Source of the DNA: Trichoplax sp. H2
Taxonomy: Eukaryota; Placozoa; Uniplacotomia; Trichoplacea
Length of the DNA: 64,000 nucleotides
Assembly (NCBI GenBank): GCA_003344405.1
Contig: NOWV01000160.1
Location: 1-64,000 of the forward strand
Direction of reading: 5' to 3'
Positions 58,671 to 64,000 of the stretch are shown one piece after another. How positions within the stretch are numbered: position 1 is the first letter of the stretch; every line of letters begins with the position of its first letter. The translations under genes were made by a program, and so were the position numbers. The notes under the pieces are model-generated. The model was not told where the DNA came from. It ran no database searches and was given only the letters and a program-made list of their open reading frames with translations.

Positions 58671-59624
58671 CTAATTTCGAATTAAAAATTTTCGAATGGA
58701 TTTGACCTTCATATTGACGACTTGTCTGATGCCGGTAACAAAATATGCGTATAATATTGGATTAATTGCAGGAAAACAGAGAGTGATGATGTAGCTTACT
58801 TTAATATAGACTTCTACTTCAGGCCTCGTAAGAATAGCAGTAGATAAAGTAATTATGCAAATAAACGGAGCCATAGATACGAAAAATATGCCAGCTAACA
58901 AAGCCATCTGTATAGTGGCTTGGAATGCATTATCTTTGGCAGTAATTGATTTTTGGTAAACGAATATTCTAGAGCGAGGATTAATTTGAATTCTTCTTTT
59001 ATAAATGAAGTATATTATATAAAAATAGCAAGTAATCATAATTAGCAAAGGTACTAAATACCAAAATATGAAGACCCAAAAAACGTATAGTAGTTCAGCT
59101 TGAAGACTCGCTAGATGAATCCTGCAATCTTGTAATTGGGATCTACGAAAAGTTAGTAAAGGGATAGTCTGAGAAGCCAAAGCGTCTAGCCAAACTAGAA
59201 GGATTATAACCGCATAATGTTTAGCCTTTAGTGTTTTATAATGATGTGGCCATCTTACGGCTAGAAATCGATCAACACTAATTAGACATTGATGTAAATT
59301 ATAGTTAAGCACTAATGATATTCCAATTGCATTGCTAATAGCACAGAACTTTCCCAATAAAAAATGCGAAAGCGCGAAGCTTGGTATAACATAAATCGAG
59401 CTATAAAATACTCCAATGATAAATAAACTGCTGATAATCATATTTGAATTCGTTTTTAGCGATTTAGATGAAACCATTATCAAAAATAATATCCCGTTAT
59501 TGATTAAAGTTAAAAATCCAACAACAAGGCCAAAATCTCTGAGAATGGTGGGATAAATGGCGATACTAGTATTAGTAATATTACGTAAGACCACTGTGCT
59601 ATTCGACATATTGCATGTATTCAA
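58671..59624 (-). CDS. Class A GPCR, array member with DRF motif
   Basis: A 317-residue, intact single-exon receptor. Predicted helices lie near 29-52, 61-82, 95-117, 136-157, 178-205, 237-262 and 274-296. D118-R119-F120 is followed by W125-P126. C94 and C167 supply the disulphide. TM6 has P253 with Met before it in place of Trp, and TM7 has N288-P-I-L-Y292. Sequons lie at N5, N8, N15 and N18. TM2 reads I-I-G-V-F-Y-S-S where other members read I-G-I-L-F-G-G, so it is the most diverged of the signalling-competent copies in that helix. The first ATG is used and the N-terminus length fits the family. Confidence 0.94.
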   Translation of the reverse strand: MNTCNMSNSTVVLRNITNTSIAIYPTILRDFGLVVGFLTLINNGILFLIMVSSKSLKTNSNMIISSLFIIGVFYSSIYVIPSFALSHFLLGKFCAISNAIGISLVLNYNLHQCLISVDRFLAVRWPHHYKTLKAKHYAVIILLVWLDALASQTIPLLTFRRSQLQDCRIHLASLQAELLYVFWVFIFWYLVPLLIMITCYFYIIYFIYKRRIQINPRSRIFVYQKSITAKDNAFQATIQMALLAGIFFVSMAPFICIITLSTAILTRPEVEVYIKVSYIITLCFPAINPILYAYFVTGIRQVVNMKVKSIRKFLIRN

Positions 59625-60280
59625 TAATACTTTTTATAATAATGTTTTACTAAAGAATTATAAACTTTAAAATAAAATGAAGCAGGCTCCAAAATATTTT
59701 TCAGCTTGAAGAGGTTATCCAATAGTTTTCCAAAGTCCAGTAAGACTTGAAATTCAAATACCGTATATAAGTACTGCTACATCATCGCATTTATTCAATG
59801 AATCAGACGATCTAATTTTATGCAATATTGATAACTTGGATTCCAAGATCAATTCAATTGTTCAAAGATCATTAATTGATTAATAAAAGAATTAAAAATT
59901 TCTTAATTACTGACGTCATTGAACTTCAGAAACCGAATTAACAATAATAAAATTGCTATTACGATATTTAGCTAATTAACTTATTAATGATATGCCGTTA
60001 CATTACTTACAGCCTTATTTGCTAGCAATAAGAGAGCCTATTTTGTGGCTTATGATTTAATTCTTGCTAATCCCATGATCTAAACTACTTACTATTACCA
60101 ATCAAAACTATTTATGAAATACCAATAACCCAGGTATAGTGATTGATGGGCAGATAAATTCTTTAAAGGATAACAAAAAAATTCTAAGAAATGAATTGCA
60201 GGCATACCAGCTACTTGTAATGTTTCAGACGAGACAGAATTGCATAAAATTTCCTCTAGATCGAAAGAATGCTTCCGAGT
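59625..60280. other. Intergenic, nothing firm
   Basis: Upstream side of the DRF receptor. A 102-codon plus-strand frame (60,139-60,447) begins here but is judged more likely an antisense shadow or chance. Confidence 0.35.
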
Positions 60281-60460
60281 TCACACTTTTATGTATTTTA
60301 CCGGCCTTTTTATTGAGTTTGACAGAATTGTGTAATATTTCAACGTTTTTTGGTATCGTTCAGAGAAAACGAAGTTATACCAATTTTCCTTCATTTTTTC
60401 TCCAAGGAAATATAACTCGGCGGACCATTTATAGTTTATTACGGTAACATCTACAGAATT
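60281..60460 (-). pseudogene. Possible decayed exon
   Basis: A minus-strand stretch open for about 60 codons up to a TGA at 60,281-60,283, and then open again in the same frame for about 50 codons. It includes protein-like words W-S-A-E-L-Y-F-L-G-E, E-N-W-Y-N-F and K-R-P-V-K-Y. The charge pattern is loosely like the C-terminal part of some multi-helix receptors, but I cannot name a family. Its upper end runs into the R7 repeat, so the repeat may have truncated it. Confidence 0.22.
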
Positions 60461-60464
60461 AAAG

Positions 60465-61736
60465 CAGATATAATTTCTGACTAAATACTGATTTCTATTA
60501 CAGCACGTTGTTCACTGCTCAGCGCTTATAAAATCCTTTACTGCAATGTTTAACGAAAAAATCTATTAGGATACATTTATACTAGTGTGACAGTGTTATT
60601 TACTGTATTAGAATAGAAATATCTATGTTAAGATAATTCTATTAGCCTATATTTATTAAGTTTACTTCTAATTTGAATATACTGTGTTTTAATTTAGCAC
60701 TGACTTTTTATGATAGTGACACATATACACATACTGAAATTAATAGTTATAATAGGGAATGTAAATCATCTGCTTACAGTTCGAATCATTGTGATTGTAA
60801 CTTACTTATGCTAGATTGTAAATTATCGTGGAAATGTTCCGTGATAAGACATATCGTAATCTGACGATTCTGTATTAGCCATCAGATGTCTATGTTCGTA
60901 AATACTGTTATCTGCATTAAGGGAGCAGTAGCTGTAATTAATATCTAATTCAATGAATGATTCCAAAGTTAATCGTATTAACTATGACTCATAAACTATT
61001 AAGGAATAGTATATAAATGCAGTATATCGTGTAATAAAGTGGATTCTGAAACTTAGTGTTTAACGTAAAATACGAGGCGTTTAAGTCTTTGTGTAGTCTG
61101 CTAGTAGAGCAAAAGCGTTTTTGATAGTGCAGATATCGTTCCTTGATACGTTGTTAAGGAAATGACTTATTGATCGTACATTACGTTATCTTGCTGCAAA
61201 GCTGTTTTGTGACAACTAGTCTGATATTATTAATCTACGATTACATAGACTAAAATAGTAATCGCCTACCAGCTAATCTGGATGATATTTATCACCTCTA
61301 AGTTGTTAAGGTTCAAAGTACAATTCCTAAGTTTAGAGGGAATTTCTTAGTAGAATAGCTTTATATGTATCTGTTAAAGTATTAAGCAGTATTGATTATT
61401 TTAATACTGTTACAGTAAATTTAATAGGATTAGACTGTATATAATCTGTAGAGTTAAAATCTCTTAAGGTATTAATTTAGTTAATTCCTTATAGACGAGG
61501 TGATTTATGTAGCTAAACCGGTTTTAGGTCTGAAACCTATATAAATGGCGAGTTCGCCGACAATAAATTAGATTGTGATTTTCTAATAAATCTTGAAGGT
61601 CTTGCTGTGTTACATTCTATCTGCCTTGAAATACCAATTGTCCGGTATTCCAAATAACGGTAGCAAAGTATCGAAACCATCCTCTCAATCCTTGTTGCAA
61701 GTTAGAGCTATTGCTAGCTCGTGACATTGCTACTGG
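60465..61736 (-). mobile_element. LTR-like repeat, family R7 copy 3, split by gamma LTR
   Basis: Two blocks, about 60,465-60,580 and 61,220-61,736, match the reverse complement of 4,255-4,859 and 8,193-8,813 once the gamma LTR between them is removed. The 5' end of the repeat is the plus-strand GCTCGTGACA ending at 61,736. GTTCGCCGACAATAAATTAG and an inward TTTATATAGG TATA-like motif are shared with copy 2. The lower boundary is approximate. Confidence 0.6.
60586..61214 (-). mobile_element. Solo LTR, family gamma copy 3, nested, with target duplication
   Basis: 629 bp; on the plus strand it runs from TGTGACAGTG to TTTTGTGACA, with exact ACTAG pentamers at 60,581-60,585 and 61,215-61,219. A close reverse match to 1,533-2,162 and 40,725-41,349. 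It splits R7 copy 3, so it is the younger of the two. The 63-codon frame at 60,673-60,864 belongs to the repeat. Confidence 0.9.
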
Positions 61737-61996
61737 GTTAAACAGCAAAATGAGACTTTGATTAATTTACTACTTATTAATTTAATGGTACTGACCATAA
61801 ACGTAGTTTTAATAGATTTATATCCTTTAATCTTTTCCGATTTGCAAAGCTATCCGCTAAATATTATACAATCTTCATCATATACAACACATTCATATTG
61901 GATACCAAGCAAATAACCAACAATCTTTCATATATTGTGTTACGGATCTTCTGTGGATTACATAGACAAAGTTCAAATAATTCTAGCCTATACAAT
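61737..61996. other. Short spacer, nothing recognised
   Basis: AT-rich sequence between two repeats. Confidence 0.4.
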
Positions 61997-62532
61997 TGTA
62001 ACAAAACTTATTATTATGATTATAGACTTTTAGCCACGTTAGTAAGATGCACGGAAGCGTAACTTTCTATATTTATCTTATGACGTATTTAGTAGCTCGC
62101 TACTATGGACTGTCATAGTAGATTCTATCCTATAGTACTGATGACTATATATAGTAAAGTGGTGAGTTACTATTAAGGCTAGAGGTAAAAATAGAACTGT
62201 AATTCATATATTAGAATATGCTTAGTTTAGCGAATTTTGACTGCTAAGAATAATATTCACGGAAATACTGTAGTTGGTTCCATATCGGATTAATGATGGT
62301 CGCTGTAAAATGTTGTCACTAATAATAATTTGACTATGTGTAAATCAAGGTAGAATGATGTTATACTGATTGTGGCTGTGAGCAACTTTAGACTATTCAG
62401 TACGTTCTTTCTAGAAGTCCTTGAATAGTTGTATTCCGCTAGAGTAGAGTTGTGTGTAGCCAGTCTTTGTATTAGATCTAATAAAGTCCTAATTTTCTAG
62501 AACTTTGGAATTTTCGTGATTGCATTTTATCA
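61997..62532 (+). mobile_element. Solo LTR, family beta copy E (old)
   Basis: From TGTAACAAAAC to TTTTATCA, tracking beta copies A-D throughout but more diverged from C and D. AATAAA is kept at 62,480-62,485; the TATA box is decayed. No target duplication is left. Closest in wording to beta copy A (reverse) in the GACTATATATAGTAAAG segment. Confidence 0.7.
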
Positions 62533-62814
62533 TGACTATGTACTAATACTTGTCCTGGCATTAAACGGTGACATTGATAAAACAAACATTTAAATATATC
62601 GTTTCATGTGATCATAAACTATTAATTTATCCTAAATAATAATGTGCACTATCAGTAAATTTTGTAGCAAATTAAAATTCGACTTCTCTATGTGCATACT
62701 CTTGACGTATCGAAGAATAATTTTTAAAATAGCTGACTCTCATTCTCGGTAGGGTATAGCCAGGATTTCGAATTTTCCCTTAATAGCTTTTTTGAAGCTT
62801 TTTTGATATCCTGA
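62533..62814. other. Spacer, possible tail of the receptor relic
   Basis: Continues downstream of the receptor relic on the minus strand; no frame that I can support. Confidence 0.3.
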
Positions 62815-63240
62815 TCAAATACAAATAGTGAAGCTGGATTGACAATCGATATTGCGACTGTAGTTGTAAACGCAAAAAATATCATAGCAAAATAAACTGA
62901 GCTTATGTTTTATCTCCCTCTGTGAATGTGCCGTAAGCGCTAAGCATAACATTGTAACAAAAAATGGCTTAGTTACAAATACGTCTAAAGCGGTTATTAC
63001 TATTAATGTTTTTATTGATTTTCGTTTTCTTAATTCCTTATAATTATCAACCAAATGCTTCGGTTGAACATAACTTTTCATGTAGCGAGCAATTTTTCAG
63101 TATGTTAATATTAAAAATGTCGACGGAACAAAGTATGGTGTCACGGCAAGGACAACTAAAAAATTGAAACGTTTCGGATGATGATAGAAATATCACAAAA
63201 CATCGATTCGTCATCATGAGCACTTCCAAAATCAAAGAAA
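62815..63240 (-). pseudogene. Relic of a second class A GPCR family (ECL2 to C-tail)
   Basis: On the minus strand an ECL2-like acidic stretch with a Cys (about 63,200-63,236) leads, after a one-base frameshift in a run of ATC codons near 63,180, into a TM5 (N-F-L-V-V-L-A-V-T-P). A TGA then replaces what should be Trp after L-T-Y. A basic loop 3 (K-E-L-R-K-R-K-S-I-K) follows, then a TM6 (L-I-V-I-T-A-L-D-V-F) with K-P-F-F-V where class A receptors have W-x-P-F-F-V. A decayed TM7 has R-N-I-D where N-P is expected. The loop 3/TM6 wording is unlike the array receptors, so this is a different receptor family. TM1-TM4 are missing, and an LTR begins 70 bp away at 63,310. Confidence 0.72.
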
Positions 63241-63309
63241 GGTAAAGATATTCAAACGGAGATGACCAATATCAGAATTTATATAATCGAAATCGAATAT
63301 AGAAGCATC

Positions 63310-64000
63310 TGCCACGGTACAAACCACCGTGAAGAGTAAATAACTAAATTTCGTGGTCAACATTTACATATGGAGATAACTAATAATGAGCGATAGTAAG
63401 AACGACGGTAGTTAGTATTTTGTTGCAGTAAATTATGCTGCACTGCAGTTAGAGTTCTCATAAGCTTACTAATGTTAATTGATTATAGTATTCTGTCTTA
63501 TATCTCTTATCTTGTGATGAATATTCTTAAGATATTCAATTATAGAGGTTACTATAAATAATTCTGTGTATGGACATACTGTAATCTAATTATCTAGAAT
63601 CTTTCAGTACATATCTAAGATTATGAATAATTTCTGCATTGATTTAGCTATCCTATATGAACTAAATTTCGTGAGCTGTTATGACTCGTATATGATAGCA
63701 GGTGTCCAAGAGTATTTAAGCTCGGCAGATGGCAGATAGCAGCTGTAGAGGAGCAATTGATGATAATTTGTATAGGTTGTATAGAATTGCTATCGCGGAG
63801 GCTAAGTCGACTATTAGGTTTATCTTAGCCGTTTTCGACTGATATTATGAGGAGAAGAAATTGGAATTCTTCTCTGACGGACAATGCACGGACGTAATAA
63901 ACTTAACTTTACAAGTTTATTATTCGGTGTTGACTATTTTGTGTCACATTAGGGATTAGCACGTTTTGAACAACTCCGAATTTTGAGATGACAGATTACG
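63310..64000 (-). mobile_element. LTR, family epsilon copy 2, running off the window
   Basis: Plus-strand start TGCCACGGTAC with a perfect hairpin (CACGGT, ACAAACC, ACCGTG) at 63,313-63,331. It matches 41,935-42,330 up to about 63,720, then matches 25,460-25,730 to the window end. The junction lies next to the TATA-like GTATTTAAGCTC, so a U3 region of one family is joined to the R-U5 of another. The far end lies outside the window. Confidence 0.65.

Noticed and set aside
60139-60447. 102-codon plus-strand frame as a gene
   Set aside because: Overlaps a minus-strand stretch that looks more protein-like, starts without a convincing ATG context and has no recognisable motif.
1-64000. tRNA, rRNA, CRISPR or bacterial operon features
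   Set aside because: No cloverleaf with a GTTCRA-type T arm, no rRNA-like conserved stretch and no regularly spaced repeat array was seen; the receptor content is animal, not bacterial.

Overview
The window is AT-rich, low-gene-density eukaryotic DNA, almost certainly from an animal. Its only well-supported genes are seven intact, apparently intronless rhodopsin-class (class A) G-protein-coupled receptor genes of 317-338 codons. All lie on the minus strand, about 5-13 kb apart, with stops near 2.3, 16.5, 30.1, 37.1, 44.1, 53.2 and 58.7 kb. Two decayed members of the same family sit in line with them on the same strand (about 9.4-10.4 kb and 25.8-26.5 kb). The whole set therefore reads as one tandem-duplication array. 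Large same-strand clusters of single-exon orphan receptors are known from early-branching animals such as placozoans, and from some sponges, cnidarians and flatworms. The sequence alone does not decide which; a placozoan-like animal is my best guess.

The receptors share a signature: a short N-glycosylated N-terminus, an LHQ segment leading into a D-R-Y type box in TM3, a W-P pair at the start of intracellular loop 2, the TM3/ECL2 cysteine pair, and NPLLY in TM7. Two residues usual in class A are missing throughout: the TM2 aspartate (2.50) is Gly, and the TM6 tryptophan toggle (6.48) is aliphatic or Met. The copy at 53.2 kb has also lost the DRY arginine and the NPxxY tyrosine. The copy at 30.1 kb has YRW in place of DRY.

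Much of the space between receptors is repeat. Several families of 430-630 bp elements begin TG and end CA. Where intact, the best copies carry 5-bp target duplications (exact in TCAGC, AGATT, ACAGC, GGTAC, AGTAC and ACTAG), and some have an internal TATA box followed by AATAAA. I read them as solo LTRs of LTR retrotransposons; no gag-pol reading frame was seen. They are nested in each other and in a second repeat class: long inverted-repeat (foldback or long-TIR) elements at 1-636, 34,549-35,095+ and 46,651-48,063.

Beside the array there is a relic of a different class A receptor family (62.8-63.2 kb). There are also a few low-confidence candidate exons: a 50-codon signal-anchor-like exon with a splice donor near 40.1 kb, a small membrane-segment frame at 56.7 kb, a signal-peptide-like frame at 57.8 kb, and a BTB-like C-terminal fragment at 58.2 kb. 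A CpG-rich, GCGCA-bearing patch lies at 56.2 kb. No tRNA, rRNA or CRISPR was recognised. Long stretches hold nothing I can support and are marked as such.
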